A stretch of 64,000 nucleotides of DNA from Aeromonas sp. RU39B (GCF_900156095.1 NZ_FTMJ01000003.1:62001-126000); one strand, 5' to 3'. Shown: positions 17,623-26,108, counted from the stretch's first letter. Made by a program: numbers and translations. The notes: generated by a model not told the origin, from the letters alone.

Positions 17623-17854
17623 CAGCGGCAGCGCGCTCTATCCGCAATCGGCTGATGATTCATCTTCCGTTAAGAAAGTAATAAGTGGAGGGCATATTAC
17701 CATCATTTTTTTTGAAGAACAGAGGCTCTCTGCGTGCAATCCGACAGAGTCTGGTTTAATCCCATAATTTTCTGCTTTTTATTGAAAGCCATCATTTTTT
17801 ATTGTTTGATGAGCCCGCCAGTTGGCACACCTCATAAATACAAAGGTTATAAAA
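17623..17854. promoter_or_regulatory. AT-rich divergent APE promoter region with direct repeats
   Basis: This 232-bp gap separates the long ape operon from the plus-strand lipoprotein gene and is much richer in A+T than its neighbours. It contains an exact 12-bp direct repeat, CCATCATTTTTT, at 17700-17711 and 17789-17800. Both transcripts must start here. A TAATAT on the minus strand just before the 17700 repeat is a possible -10 element, but no convincing -35 was found. The composition would suit H-NS silencing (inference). Confidence 0.6.
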
Positions 17855-18250
17855 ATGAAAAATATCAAACATTTTATCAGCATGTTAACCATGCTGTTAT
17901 TAATAGGCTGCTCAACATCCCAACCCGTACTGAATATGACGAGCAATCCCATCCCCGCCAAGCTTTCAGATCAGCAGATTTCTCGAGCGATTATTAATGC
18001 GGGAATCAGCAAGAAGTGGATTATGAAAGAAGAGCGTCCAGGTGTTATCCGTGGTCATATTCAGGTGCGTCAACACCAAGCCACCATTGATATTCCCTAC
18101 ACCACCCATGATTACTCCATTACCTACGTAAATAGCGTCAATCTGGATGATAACGGCAGCGGAAAAATCCACCGTAATTACAACCGCTGGATTGCCGGAT
18201 TGAACCAAGCCATCCAACTGGAATTGAATCGAGCCAGTAATTATCAATAA
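17855..18250 (+). CDS. Small lipoprotein divergent from the ape operon
   Basis: A 131-residue lipoprotein with signal peptide MKNIKHFISMLTMLLLIGC; the lipobox is LIGC with Cys19 in this numbering. The mature part has a short linker, then an alpha/beta domain with SDQQISRAIINAGISKKW and alternating strands (IRGHIQVRQHQATIDIPYT). ATG at 17855 is chosen because AAAGG precedes it and the signal peptide begins there. Base composition is lower in GC than in most of the window. Similar small lipoproteins open the divergent arm of other APE clusters (possibly ApeA). It lies 14 bases before the methyltransferase, so the two form an operon. Confidence 0.8.
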   Translation: MKNIKHFISMLTMLLLIGCSTSQPVLNMTSNPIPAKLSDQQISRAIINAGISKKWIMKEERPGVIRGHIQVRQHQATIDIPYTTHDYSITYVNSVNLDDNGSGKIHRNYNRWIAGLNQAIQLELNRASNYQ

Positions 18251-18264
18251 TCGGGAGTTTTCGA

Positions 18265-19326
18265 TTGAAACACTATCAGACAGATGGCCACAATGCGCTG
18301 GATGCCATCAGCCAGGCACAACGTATTGTCTTTGCCCCCATGCTATTCCAGGCAGCCTGGAGTCTGCGTGAAAGCGGGATTCTGGCCTTTCTTGCCAACC
18401 AGCCGCAGGGAGCAACCAGTGCCGACATCGCTGCTGCAACCGGCTTGACCGACTATGCGGCCAGCGTGCTGCTCGATATGGGGCTGGGCGGCGGCATCTG
18501 CCATCTGTCTGATGATCGCTATTGTTTGGGAAAGGTTGGCCAATACCTGCATAGCGATCCGATGACCCGCGTCAACATGGATTTTGTGCAGCATGTTTGC
18601 TACCGACCACTGGCCCATCTGCATGAGGCCATTATCAGTGGCAAGCCCGAAGGGCTGCGCGAATTTGGTGATTGGCAGACTATCTATCCCCATCTTAAGG
18701 ATCTGCCAGAGCCGGCACGTAGCAGCTGGTTCCGCTTTGACCATTTTTACTCCGACTGGGCCTTCAAACAGGCGCAAGATCATGTGCTTGCTTATGAGCC
18801 CCAACATCTCTATGACCTGGGTGGCAACACCGGCAAGTGGGCACTCTCTTGCGCCAAGCGCGATCCCAAGCTGCAGGTGACCATTCTCGATCTGCCTGAA
18901 CAGATCGCCATGGCTAACAGCACTATTCGCGAGGCCAACCTGCAAGATCGTGTACATGGCCATCCGGTCAATCTGCTGGAAGAGGGGCAGCTGCCTGGCG
19001 ATGCCGATATCTGGTGGATGAGCCAGTTCCTTGACTGCTTCAGCCATGAACAAATTGTCAGCCTGCTTAAACGTATCCGTCGCAGCATGAAGCCAGGAGC
19101 CCGCGTCTGCATTCTGGAGCTGTTCTGGGATCGCCAGCCCTTTGAGGCGGCCAGCTTCAGCCTCAATGCCACCTCGCTCTATTTCACCTGCCTGGCCAAC
19201 GGCAACAGCCGTTTTTACCACTCTCGTGAAATGTATCAGTGTCTGCGCGAGGCCGAGTTCCATGTAGAAGCTGACCACGATATTGCGGGGCCGGGCCATA
19301 CCCTGCTGGTTGCAAGGCCGCTCTGA
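18265..19326 (+). CDS. SAM-dependent methyltransferase of the APE cluster (ApeB-type)
   Basis: A 353-residue class I methyltransferase with the plant-type O-methyltransferase layout: an N-terminal winged-helix dimerisation domain (about 1-100), then a Rossmann domain. SAM motif I is LYDLGGNTGKWA (about 183-192), followed by VTILDLPEQ, DIWWMSQFLDCF and a C-terminal ARVCILELFWD strand. It is likely to methylate the aryl head group, which is methylated in known APE pigments. Translation starts at a TTG, with GGGAG 9 bases upstream. It is co-transcribed with the upstream lipoprotein. Confidence 0.85.
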   Translation: MKHYQTDGHNALDAISQAQRIVFAPMLFQAAWSLRESGILAFLANQPQGATSADIAAATGLTDYAASVLLDMGLGGGICHLSDDRYCLGKVGQYLHSDPMTRVNMDFVQHVCYRPLAHLHEAIISGKPEGLREFGDWQTIYPHLKDLPEPARSSWFRFDHFYSDWAFKQAQDHVLAYEPQHLYDLGGNTGKWALSCAKRDPKLQVTILDLPEQIAMANSTIREANLQDRVHGHPVNLLEEGQLPGDADIWWMSQFLDCFSHEQIVSLLKRIRRSMKPGARVCILELFWDRQPFEAASFSLNATSLYFTCLANGNSRFYHSREMYQCLREAEFHVEADHDIAGPGHTLLVARPL

Positions 19327-19371
19327 AACGGTTAGATCAGAGCATTGGGGCCAATATGAGGGGTAGTCAGT

Positions 19372-19572
19372 ATGAAATATGCGTTGCTGCTGATCACAGC
19401 GCTATTAATAACCGGCTGCGCAGAGATCAAAGGGGCGGGTAGAACCATCGGCCATACCACCCGGGACGTGACCAAGCAGATTGGGCATACCACCCGGGAT
19501 GTGACCCGCGAGATTGGTCACGGCACCCGTGATACGGTCAAAGGGATTGGCAACCAGATCCAGAACCAGTAA
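19372..19572 (+). CDS. Repeat-containing mini-lipoprotein
   Basis: A 66-residue lipoprotein precursor. The signal peptide MKYALLLITALLITGC ends in a lipobox (ITGC, Cys16). The mature 51 residues consist mainly of three 11-residue repeats of the type (T/Q/E)IGHxTRDVT(K/R). The size and GAGR/GIG pattern recall entericidin-like peptides, but the repeat is distinctive. It has a good ribosome site (GAGGGGT) 45 bases after the methyltransferase stop and a palindromic terminator right behind it. Co-transcription with the methyltransferase is possible. The function is unknown. Confidence 0.8.
   Translation: MKYALLLITALLITGCAEIKGAGRTIGHTTRDVTKQIGHTTRDVTREIGHGTRDTVKGIGNQIQNQ
19444..19542 (+). repeat. 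Three tandem 33-bp coding repeats
   Basis: Units at 19444-19476, 19477-19509 and 19510-19542 each encode 11 residues with core IGHxTRD. Units 1 and 2 are nearly identical in DNA (CATACCACCCGGGAnGTGACC); unit 3 has diverged. They lie wholly inside the mini-lipoprotein gene and keep the frame. Confidence 0.9.
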
Positions 19573-19578
19573 ATGAGA

Positions 19579-19602
19579 AGAGGGCCCGCGGGCCCTCTGC
19601 TA
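19579..19602. terminator. 20-bp perfect palindrome, bidirectional terminator
   Basis: AGAGGGCCCGCGGGCCCTCT is perfectly self-complementary and lies 7 bases after the lipoprotein stop, between it and the convergent psuG end. The following GCTATTTA is only weakly U-rich, so efficiency is uncertain. Confidence 0.65.
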
Positions 19603-19626
19603 TTTAGTGCCGATCAATCGTCGGAT

Positions 19627-20535
19627 TTACAGGGCAGCGGCGATGCGGGCACCCAGTGCGGCGTTGTTGAGCACCAGCTTGATGTTGGAAGAGAGGCTGT
19701 TACCGCCGGTCAGCTCGCACACACGGGCCAGCAGGAACGGGGTGGATGCCTTGCCCTTGACCCCTTGCTCATCGGCTTCTTGCAGCGACTGGGCGATGGC
19801 AGCATCAATCGCCTCTTTGGGCATGGCAAACTCTTGCGGGATCGGGTTGGCGACCACGGCGCCCCCTTCCAGACCCAACGACCATTTCAGTCGCAGCGCC
19901 TCGGCAATCGCTTCCGGGGTATCGAGACGATAATCGACCTTGAAGCCGCTCTCGCGGGTATAGAAAGCCGGCAGCTCTTCTGTTTGATAGCCAATCACCG
20001 GCACACCCTGGGTTTCCAGGTATTCCAGTGTCAGGCCGATGTCCAGAATCGACTTGGCACCGGCACACACCACGGCCACGTCGGTATGAGCCAGCTCTTG
20101 CAGGTCGGCAGAGATGTCGAAGGTTTCCTGAGCGCCACGGTGCACACCGCCAATACCACCGGTAGCAAACACCCGAATCCCCGCCATGGCGGCGATGATC
20201 ATGGTCGATGCCACCGTGGTGGCGCCCATCTTGCCGGCAGCCAGCACAAACGGAATGTCGCGGCGGCTGCACTTGGCCACGCTATAACCCCCTTTGCCAA
20301 GCGCCTCGAGCGCCGCTTCATCAAGACCCACCTTGAGGCGGCCACCGATGATGGCAATGGTCGCCGGCACAGCGCCATTGTCACGCACCACCTGCTCAAC
20401 CAGCCGTGCGGTCTCCACGTTCTGCGGATAGGGCATACCGTGGGAGATGATGGTGGACTCCAGCGCCACAACGGGGCGACCGGCGGCCAGGGCTTGCGCA
20501 ACTTCCGGCTGGATATCGAGATAATCGTTCAACAT
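19627..20535 (-). CDS. psuG: Pseudouridine-5'-phosphate glycosidase
   Basis: PsuG splits pseudouridine 5'-phosphate into uracil and ribose 5-phosphate, the second step of pseudouridine catabolism. The 302-residue protein shows family motifs throughout: ALESTIISHGMPYPQN near the N-terminus, FATGGIGGVHRGA in the middle and CAGAKSILDIGLTLEYLET with the catalytic Lys. Its length is normal. It overlaps the end of the kinase gene by 7 bases, and the kinase makes its substrate, so the two form a coupled pair. No nucleoside transporter gene is adjacent. Confidence 0.95.
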   Translation of the reverse strand: MLNDYLDIQPEVAQALAAGRPVVALESTIISHGMPYPQNVETARLVEQVVRDNGAVPATIAIIGGRLKVGLDEAALEALGKGGYSVAKCSRRDIPFVLAAGKMGATTVASTMIIAAMAGIRVFATGGIGGVHRGAQETFDISADLQELAHTDVAVVCAGAKSILDIGLTLEYLETQGVPVIGYQTEELPAFYTRESGFKVDYRLDTPEAIAEALRLKWSLGLEGGAVVANPIPQEFAMPKEAIDAAIAQSLQEADEQGVKGKASTPFLLARVCELTGGNSLSSNIKLVLNNAALGARIAAAL

Positions 20536-21620
20536 GGGTACTCCTCCAACATACGTTCTGCGGCGGCCTGAGACAGGCCGGTAAAGACGGTATCTTCACA
20601 ACCGACTGCCAGGGCCGAGCAGGCCAGGGCAAAGCGGGCGGTGTATTTGAGCGAATAATCCTGCAACCAGGCATGGACCAGGCCGCCCATAAAGGCATCG
20701 CCACCACCGGTCACATTGATGACCGGGCAGGGCAGAATTGACAGGTGTTCCTGATGTTCGCCATCGCTATAGAAAATCCCCTGCTCACCCAGACTGAGGA
20801 ACAGACGACGCACCCCGGCGCGGTGGAACCACTCGGCCACCGCCGGACCATCTTGCGGCCCACGAATGGTGATGCCACACAGGCTCTCGGCTTCGAGACG
20901 ATTGGGTTTAAGGGTGTGGATGGCGGGCAGCCAGGGGCGAATCTTCTCCACCTTGGCCACCGAGACGGTATCGACAAACAGCGGCAGATGACCGTAGCGA
21001 TCAAACAGCCAGGCCAGGGTCGGCGTTGCCAGATTGGTATCGATAACCAGCGCACCGGCTGCTGAAATCTGGCCATCGAGCGCAGTCAGGCGCTGCGGCG
21101 TAAGCGAGGCAAGGATACCCATGTCATTGATGGCGCAGCCCATCTCACCGCTGCTGTCATGCAGGCTGAGATAGCAGGAGGTGGAGAGACCGTCGAGCAC
21201 CAGCGTGTGGCGCATATTAATGCCGGCTTGCTGGCTCACCTCAATCAGGCGTTGCCCATACGGGTCATTACCCACTGCGGTCACCAGTCGGGTATCGCTA
21301 CCCAGACGAGCGAGATTCTCGGCGATATTACGAGCCACCCCACCGGCAGCCGTGTGCACCCGGCCGGGGTTGGAATCACCGGAGCGCAGCTCACCGAGCG
21401 CCTTGCCACAGATGTCCATGTTGGCACCGCCCAGTACCACGGCGTAGGGGCCTTCGCGCAATACATAGCCACGCCCCAGCACATAGCCCTGGCGCATCAG
21501 GCTGGAGATATGGCTGGCCAGCGCCGAGCGGCTGATCCCAAGCCGGTCAGCCAACGTCTGCTGCGGTATCATGGGATCTTCACGCAGCAGTCGCAGTATC
21601 TCTTGCTCTCGCTCTGTCAT
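20529..21620 (-). CDS. psuK: PfkB-family pseudouridine kinase with N-terminal HTH
   Basis: A 363-residue fusion. Residues 1 to about 55 are a winged helix-turn-helix (EREQEILRLLRED, then QQTLADRLGISRSALASHISSL). The rest is a PfkB sugar kinase with GGVARNIAENLARLG and the C-terminal anion-hole/base motif VTGGGDAFMGGL. It phosphorylates pseudouridine for PsuG, with which it overlaps. The N-terminal HTH resembles that of the YeiI-type PfkB kinases and suggests the enzyme also binds DNA. ATG at 21620 is preferred over a TTG 6 bases upstream. A perfect inverted repeat spans this start codon. Confidence 0.9.
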   Translation of the reverse strand: MTEREQEILRLLREDPMIPQQTLADRLGISRSALASHISSLMRQGYVLGRGYVLREGPYAVVLGGANMDICGKALGELRSGDSNPGRVHTAAGGVARNIAENLARLGSDTRLVTAVGNDPYGQRLIEVSQQAGINMRHTLVLDGLSTSCYLSLHDSSGEMGCAINDMGILASLTPQRLTALDGQISAAGALVIDTNLATPTLAWLFDRYGHLPLFVDTVSVAKVEKIRPWLPAIHTLKPNRLEAESLCGITIRGPQDGPAVAEWFHRAGVRRLFLSLGEQGIFYSDGEHQEHLSILPCPVINVTGGGDAFMGGLVHAWLQDYSLKYTARFALACSALAVGCEDTVFTGLSQAAAERMLEEYPC

Positions 21621-21652
21621 AGACAAACATCCATTTATAAACGTTTGTCTAT
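21619..21652. promoter_or_regulatory. Operator-like inverted repeat over the psuK start
   Basis: ATAGACAAAC (21619-21628) and GTTTGTCTAT (21643-21652) are perfect complements with a 14-bp AT-rich spacer. The repeat covers the psuK start codon and the region immediately upstream. It has the size and symmetry of a dimeric repressor site. The obvious candidate ligand is the HTH domain of the PsuK protein itself (inference). Confidence 0.7.
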
Positions 21653-21794
21653 TATTTGCCGATTACCCAGCGACCGCAACCCTTGCTGGCGAAAAATGCC
21701 ACAGAGCGCACATCTCCCAAACAGTCGATCGGAAAAAGAAGCAGCGCCGCGTGAAACGACTCCCTATAATCTGCCGCCTAATAGAGGAGGCGTC

Positions 21795-22256
21795 ATGACA
21801 CAAGTAAGCATCGGACTGGTTAATCCCAAATCCCCGGAGAACGTTGGCGCCGTGCTGCGTGCTGCCGGTTGCTATCGGGCGGATGCCGTCTTCTACACCG
21901 GCGTGCGCTTTGAGCTAGCCCAACGCTTTGTCACCGACACCAAGCGCATGGTCAGCCGCATTCCGCTGGTCGGAGTCGATGAACTGCAACAAGCCTTGCC
22001 GGCCGGCGCGGTCGCGGTGGCCGTTGATCTTATCGACGGCGCCATCCCCTTGCCCACCTATCAGCATCCCGACAACGCCTTTTACATCTTCGGCCCCGAA
22101 GATGGCACCCTGGGCCCCGAGATCCTTTCATGGTGTCGTGATGTGATCTACGTGCCAACCGAGGGGTGTATGAACCTGGCCGCCTCGGTCAATGTGATCC
22201 TGTATGACCGGCTGGCCAAGGGTTACCAAGCGGAAGACAACAACACCGAGCGATAA
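21795..22256 (+). CDS. SpoU/TrmH-family RNA 2'-O-methyltransferase
   Basis: A 153-residue SPOUT-fold methyltransferase made of the catalytic domain alone, the same architecture as TrmL. Motif 1 is VNPKSPENVGAVLRAAGCYRA, motif 2 YIFGPEDGTLGPE and motif 3 VPTEGCMNLAASVNVILYD, which together form the SAM-binding knot. The target RNA cannot be told from the sequence. The start at 21795 follows GGAGG by 4 bases. A TATAAT at 21765-21770 is a plausible -10 element. The frame stays open far upstream, but that part lies opposite psuK and is not coding. Confidence 0.87.
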   Translation: MTQVSIGLVNPKSPENVGAVLRAAGCYRADAVFYTGVRFELAQRFVTDTKRMVSRIPLVGVDELQQALPAGAVAVAVDLIDGAIPLPTYQHPDNAFYIFGPEDGTLGPEILSWCRDVIYVPTEGCMNLAASVNVILYDRLAKGYQAEDNNTER

Positions 22257-22393
22257 AACCTGAGGCCGGTCATGTTTGTGGCGCAGCACTGATGCCGGCC
22301 ACCCGCTGGCGCCGTAAGATGGAGTCAAGCGGTGACGGGAGCCCGCCACCCATTCCAGCATGCCGCCGCGCGGTCACTGCCAAGGAGTCCATC

Positions 22394-22840
22394 ATGTCTA
22401 TCCAGAGCATCCTCTGCCCCATCGATTTCTCCCCCATGTCCAAGCCGGTGCTCGATTACGCCGTGTTTATGGCGCAAAGCCATGGCGCGCGGCTGCACCT
22501 GGTCCATGTCATTGATCAGTTGCAGGGTTTTGACAGCTACAAGATCCTGCATATGACCGCCGCCGAGATCACTTTCGAGCTCGAGCAGCAGGCCAAAGCC
22601 CATCTGGCCACCCTGATAACGTCCCTGACCATTCCGGCCACCAGCGAAATCTGCTTTGGCCGCGCACCGGACGAGATCACCGCCCTGGCCGCCAAGGCCG
22701 AGTGCGATCTCATCATCATGGGCAGCCACGGCCGCACCGGATTGGCCCATCTGTTGGTGGGGAGTGTGGCCGAAGCGGTGGTGCGCCATGCTCCCTGCCC
22801 GGTACTCATCGTGCGCCAGCGGGAAGAGCATCCGGCGTAA
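22394..22840 (+). CDS. Universal stress protein (UspA superfamily)
   Basis: A 148-residue single UspA domain. It begins SIQSILCPIDFSPMSKPVLDYA and carries the ATP-binding pattern GxxxxG near the C-terminus in MGSHGRTGLAHLLVGSVAEAVVRHAPCPV, so it probably binds nucleotide. Members aid survival under starvation and other stress; the specific role here is unknown. The start follows AAGGAG by 7 bases. The 137-bp gap from the preceding methyltransferase gene shows no terminator. A strong terminator follows. Confidence 0.92.
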   Translation: MSIQSILCPIDFSPMSKPVLDYAVFMAQSHGARLHLVHVIDQLQGFDSYKILHMTAAEITFELEQQAKAHLATLITSLTIPATSEICFGRAPDEITALAAKAECDLIIMGSHGRTGLAHLLVGSVAEAVVRHAPCPVLIVRQREEHPA

Positions 22841-22860
22841 AAGAGTGCACGCAAGAATGC

Positions 22861-22892
22861 ACAAAGGGAGCCGCAGCTCCCTTTGTTGTTTT
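22861..22892 (+). terminator. Terminator of the universal stress gene
   Basis: ACAAAGGGAGC and GCTCCCTTTGT form a perfect 11-bp stem with loop CGCA, followed by TGTTTT. It lies between convergent genes. Confidence 0.88.
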
Positions 22893-22901
22893 AATAAGGC
22901 G

Positions 22902-23513
22902 TTAGCCGTGGGCGTAGATGATACTGCCCCCCTTGATAAGCTCGATGATCCGGTTAGCCTGCTCGAGCGGAACCGCCGGGCATCCCCAGCTGCGGCCCAG
23001 CTTGCCGAAACGGCGGATATGGTCAGGGCTGGCATACGGCGCGCCGTGCAACACGATGTCGCGCCGTCTTGCGTTGAGATTTTTGCCCGGAGTCAGCCCG
23101 TCGAGTCGCAGCGAATAGCCATATTTACCGAGATAGGTTTCACCAGTGCGATAGAGCCCGAGCGAGCTTTGCAACGAGTTGGGTTGATCGGAAAACGCAT
23201 AGGCTCGCTCATCGCCGGAGTTACGGCCATGGCTGACCCAGGTCGAAAACAGCAACTGCCCGTGCTGCACATCCAGAATAAACAGCCGTTTCTGATTGGA
23301 CGGCTTGCTGTAGTCGATGATGGTCAGCACCGGCCGATGTTGATCCTGCACCTTGCGGTAATTGGCCAGCGCCTCGGCAAACACGGCGGAGGAGACCACC
23401 CGCGACATACCGGATTCGTAATAGAGCGCACTGTCACTCAGTGCTTTGGCACTGGCCTGCCATGAGCAAAGTGCCAGCACTATCCCTGTGATCATCCATC
23501 CCATGCGCATCAT
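22902..23513 (-). CDS. Secreted YkuD_2 (L,D-transpeptidase-like) protein
   Basis: A 203-residue periplasmic protein with a signal peptide (hydrophobic ITGIVLALCSW, cleavage near ASA). The catalytic domain follows the murein L,D-transpeptidase-like family PF13645: HGAPYAS with His156 and GRSWGCPAVP with the nucleophile Cys178. Conserved SLGLYRTGETY and WVSHGRNSG segments precede it. Members are expected to act on peptidoglycan cross-links or attached proteins, but few have been studied. No peptidoglycan-binding domain is fused. It is convergent with the universal stress gene and follows proA on the same strand. Confidence 0.87.
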   Translation of the reverse strand: MMRMGWMITGIVLALCSWQASAKALSDSALYYESGMSRVVSSAVFAEALANYRKVQDQHRPVLTIIDYSKPSNQKRLFILDVQHGQLLFSTWVSHGRNSGDERAYAFSDQPNSLQSSLGLYRTGETYLGKYGYSLRLDGLTPGKNLNARRRDIVLHGAPYASPDHIRRFGKLGRSWGCPAVPLEQANRIIELIKGGSIIYAHG

Positions 23514-23576
23514 ACCGAACCTTTATTGAGATTTTTGTCAGCTTATTGTTTATAAACGCGGGTTTGGTATTGAGCA

Positions 23577-23605
23577 ATAAAAATGCCGACTCTGCGCCGG
23601 CATTG
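23577..23605 (-). terminator. Terminator of proBA
   Basis: Read on the minus strand, AATGCCG and CGGCATT pair around a 9-nt loop and are followed by TTTTATTG. It lies 20 bases after the proA stop. Confidence 0.8.
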
Positions 23606-23623
23606 TGATAAAGCTCGCGTCAA

Positions 23624-24895
23624 TCAGGTTCGGATCAGGTAGTCCGCTTGCCCTACCCACTTGTAGCTGGTGAGCTCCATCAGCCCCATCGGGCCGCGGG
23701 CATGCAGCATTTGGGTCGATACCGCCACCTCGGCGCCCAAGCCAAACTGGCCACCATCGGTAAAGCGGGTCGAGGCATTGACATACACCGCTGCCGAGCC
23801 GGCACCGTTAACGAAACGCTCGGCGCTGCGCAGATCATGGGTGAGAATGGCATCGGAGTGGCCGGCATTGTGCTCGCGCATGTGTGCTAATGCCGCATTC
23901 ACATCCCGCACCAGACGCACCCCGAGCGTAAGCGACAGCCACTCGGTATCAAAATCTTCACCACCGGCAGCACGCAGCTGCGCCGCCCCCTGCAGATAAG
24001 GTAGCGCGGTCTCGTCAGCCACCAGCGCAACCTGGCGCTGGTTCATGCGGGCAACCAGTTTGGGCAGGAACTCGCTGGCAATCTGCTCATGCACCAGCAG
24101 GGTATCGAGGGCGTTACAGGCGGAGGGACGCTGCACCTTGGCATTGTCGATCACCTCGATAGCGCGCGCCTGATCGGCACTTTCGTCTACAAATATGTGG
24201 CTAATGCCAAAGCCGCCGATGATAACCGGAATGGTGCTCTGCTCTTTGCACATTTTGTGCAGACCCGCGCCACCGCGCGGGATGATCATGTCCACATAGC
24301 GGTCAAGGCGCAGCAATTCGCCCACCAGAGCGCGATCCGGATTATCGATATATTGCACCGAAGCGGCCGGCAGACCGCTCTTTTCCAGTGCGTTTTGAAT
24401 CACCTGCACCAGCGCCAGGTTGGAGTGGAAGGTCTCACGACCGCCACGCAAAATGCTGGCATTACCGGTTTTCAGGCAGAGGCTGGCGATATCGATAGTC
24501 ACATTCGGCCGCGCCTCGTAGATGACGCCGATCACCCCGATCGGCACCCGGCGTTTGGCCAGTCGCAGACCGTTTTCCAGCACCCGGCTCCCCTCCTCGA
24601 TGCCAACGGGGTCATCAAGGGTGATCACCTTGCGCACATCGCTGATGATCCCGGCCAGACGCGACTCGGTCAGCAGCAGCCGATCGAGCATGGCCTCGCC
24701 CATTCCACCGGCGCGGGCGGCGTCGATATCCAGCGCATTGGCTGCCAGAATGGTACTGACCTGGGCCTCCAGCTCATCGGCAATCGCCGCGAGTGCGCGG
24801 TTTTTATCTGCTGTCGAGGTCGTAGCCAGCTGATAGGCCGCTTCACGGGCTGCCTGTCCAAGCGTCTCCAGACGACCCGATTGTTCCTGACTCAT
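23624..24895 (-). CDS. proA: Glutamate-5-semialdehyde dehydrogenase (gamma-glutamyl phosphate reductase)
   Basis: ProA reduces gamma-glutamyl phosphate to glutamate semialdehyde with NADPH, step two of proline synthesis. The 423-residue protein has the ALDH-type fold with [29 protein letters not shown] and the catalytic-Cys region [18 protein letters not shown] at 24895 is chosen because AAAGGA lies 7 bases before it and E. coli ProA aligns from there; the open frame upstream is spurious. It follows proB by 61 bases containing a stable hairpin. Confidence 0.96.
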   Translation of the reverse strand: MSQEQSGRLETLGQAAREAAYQLATTSTADKNRALAAIADELEAQVSTILAANALDIDAARAGGMGEAMLDRLLLTESRLAGIISDVRKVITLDDPVGIEEGSRVLENGLRLAKRRVPIGVIGVIYEARPNVTIDIASLCLKTGNASILRGGRETFHSNLALVQVIQNALEKSGLPAASVQYIDNPDRALVGELLRLDRYVDMIIPRGGAGLHKMCKEQSTIPVIIGGFGISHIFVDESADQARAIEVIDNAKVQRPSACNALDTLLVHEQIASEFLPKLVARMNQRQVALVADETALPYLQGAAQLRAAGGEDFDTEWLSLTLGVRLVRDVNAALAHMREHNAGHSDAILTHDLRSAERFVNGAGSAAVYVNASTRFTDGGQFGLGAEVAVSTQMLHARGPMGLMELTSYKWVGQADYLIRT

Positions 24896-24919
24896 GCAAT
24901 GTCCTTTCAAAACAGGGTG

Positions 24920-24947
24920 CGGCGCAGCAAGGTTCAGCGCTGCGCCG
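24920..24947 (-). promoter_or_regulatory. GC-rich hairpin between proB and proA
   Basis: CGGCGCAGC and GCTGCGCCG form a perfect 9-bp stem around a 10-nt loop in the 61-bp intercistronic gap. There is no T-tract on the transcribed strand. It may stabilise or punctuate the bicistronic mRNA. Confidence 0.5.
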
Positions 24948-24956
24948 AAATAGGGG

Positions 24957-26060
24957 TCACAGTACCACCATGTCATCACGGTGGATGGCCACGGAACCAT
25001 AGCCGTAGCCGAGAACCTGCTCAATGTGATCGGAGTGAACGCCACACAGGCGCGCCAACTCATCATGGCTGTAACGGCTGATGCCACGGGCCAGGATCTG
25101 GCCATCAGGCCCCATAATGCGGATCACGTCGCCACGGGCAAAATCGCCGCTCACCCGGACAATGCCCTTGGGCAGCAGGCTGGAGCCTTTCTCTTGCACC
25201 GCACGGGCGGCGCCGGCATCCACATGCACTTCACCGTGAGAGCTGGGGCCTGCCAGAATCCAGCTCTTGCGCCCCTCAACCGGAGAAGCTATCGCCGGGA
25301 AACGGGTACCAATCCGCTCGCCTTTGGCCAGACGGCCAATCACTTCCGGCACCTGACCGGTTGCGATGACCACATTGATACCGGCGCGGCGCGCCACATC
25401 AGCCGCCTGCAGCTTGGTGGCCATGCCACCGGTGCCCAGACCACTGACACTGTCACCCGCCAGCTTGCGCAGGGTGTCATCAATGGTCTGCACCTCTTCG
25501 ATGAGCTGGGCATCCGGATTGGTGCGTGGATCGGCGGTAAACAACCCCTTTTGATCCGTCAGCAGGATCAATAAATCGGCGTCGGCCAAAATGGCAGCTC
25601 GCGCCGACAGATTGTCATTGTCACCGACCTTGATTTCAGCAATCGCCACCGCGTCATTTTCGTTGATAACCGGAATAATGCGGTTATCGAGCAGGGCGCG
25701 CAGGGTATCGCGGGCGTTGAGGTAACGCTCACGATCTTCCAAATCGGCGCGGGTCAGCAGCATCTGTCCGATATGCAGGCCATAGAGATTAAAGAGATCC
25801 TGCCAGACCCGGATGATTTGGGTCTGCCCCACAGCCGCCAGCATCTGCTTGTTAGGCAGGGTCGGCGCCAATGCCGGGTGGCCCAAGTGTTCGCGGCCGG
25901 CGGCAATGGCGCCGGAGGTCACGACGACGACCTGATGGCCGTCACGATGCAGGGCGGCACACTGGCGGACCAGCTCGACCATATGGGCACGATTAAGACG
26001 GGAAGAGCCTCCCGTGAGCACGCTGGTGCCCAGCTTGACGACAATGGTTCTGTTTTCCAT
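24957..26060 (-). CDS. proB: Glutamate 5-kinase
   Basis: ProB phosphorylates glutamate, the committed step of proline synthesis. The 367-residue protein has an amino-acid kinase domain ([57 protein letters not shown]) and a C-terminal PUA domain from about residue 275 ([15 protein letters not shown]). This is the full bacterial architecture. It forms an operon with proA. A hairpin with a T-rich tail separates it from crl upstream. Confidence 0.96.
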   Translation of the reverse strand: MENRTIVVKLGTSVLTGGSSRLNRAHMVELVRQCAALHRDGHQVVVVTSGAIAAGREHLGHPALAPTLPNKQMLAAVGQTQIIRVWQDLFNLYGLHIGQMLLTRADLEDRERYLNARDTLRALLDNRIIPVINENDAVAIAEIKVGDNDNLSARAAILADADLLILLTDQKGLFTADPRTNPDAQLIEEVQTIDDTLRKLAGDSVSGLGTGGMATKLQAADVARRAGINVVIATGQVPEVIGRLAKGERIGTRFPAIASPVEGRKSWILAGPSSHGEVHVDAGAARAVQEKGSSLLPKGIVRVSGDFARGDVIRIMGPDGQILARGISRYSHDELARLCGVHSDHIEQVLGYGYGSVAIHRDDMVVL

Positions 26061-26069
26061 GGAACTGCA

Positions 26070-26108
26070 AAAGAAAAGGGCAAGGGAAACATCTTTATAC
26101 CCATGCCC
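26070..26108 (-). terminator. Hairpin with T-rich tail between crl and proB
   Basis: On the minus strand GGGCATGGG pairs with CCCTTGCCC (one mismatch, 13-nt loop) and is followed by TTTTCTTTT. It would end crl transcription just before proB. Confidence 0.6.

Larger units (their letters stand above)
2632..19326. other. Aryl polyene (APE) biosynthetic gene cluster
   Basis: Seventeen minus-strand genes (2632-17622) overlap or nearly touch, implying one long operon. Two plus-strand genes (17855-19326) diverge from them. Order and content match the described apeC-apeR order of enterobacterial APE clusters, with one extra ammonia-lyase gene between apeJ and apeK. Known APE products are yellow, membrane-linked polyenes that protect against oxidative stress and aid biofilm formation. 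The product here is inferred from gene content. Confidence 0.9.

Noticed and set aside
18343..19299. A 318-codon frame opposite the APE methyltransferase
   Set aside because: The plus-strand frame carries clear SAM-binding motifs and a ribosome site; the antisense frame has none.
21159..21794. In-frame upstream extension of the SpoU methyltransferase, opposite psuK
   Set aside because: GGAGG and the SpoU domain begin at 21795; the extension has no similarity and is antisense to the kinase.
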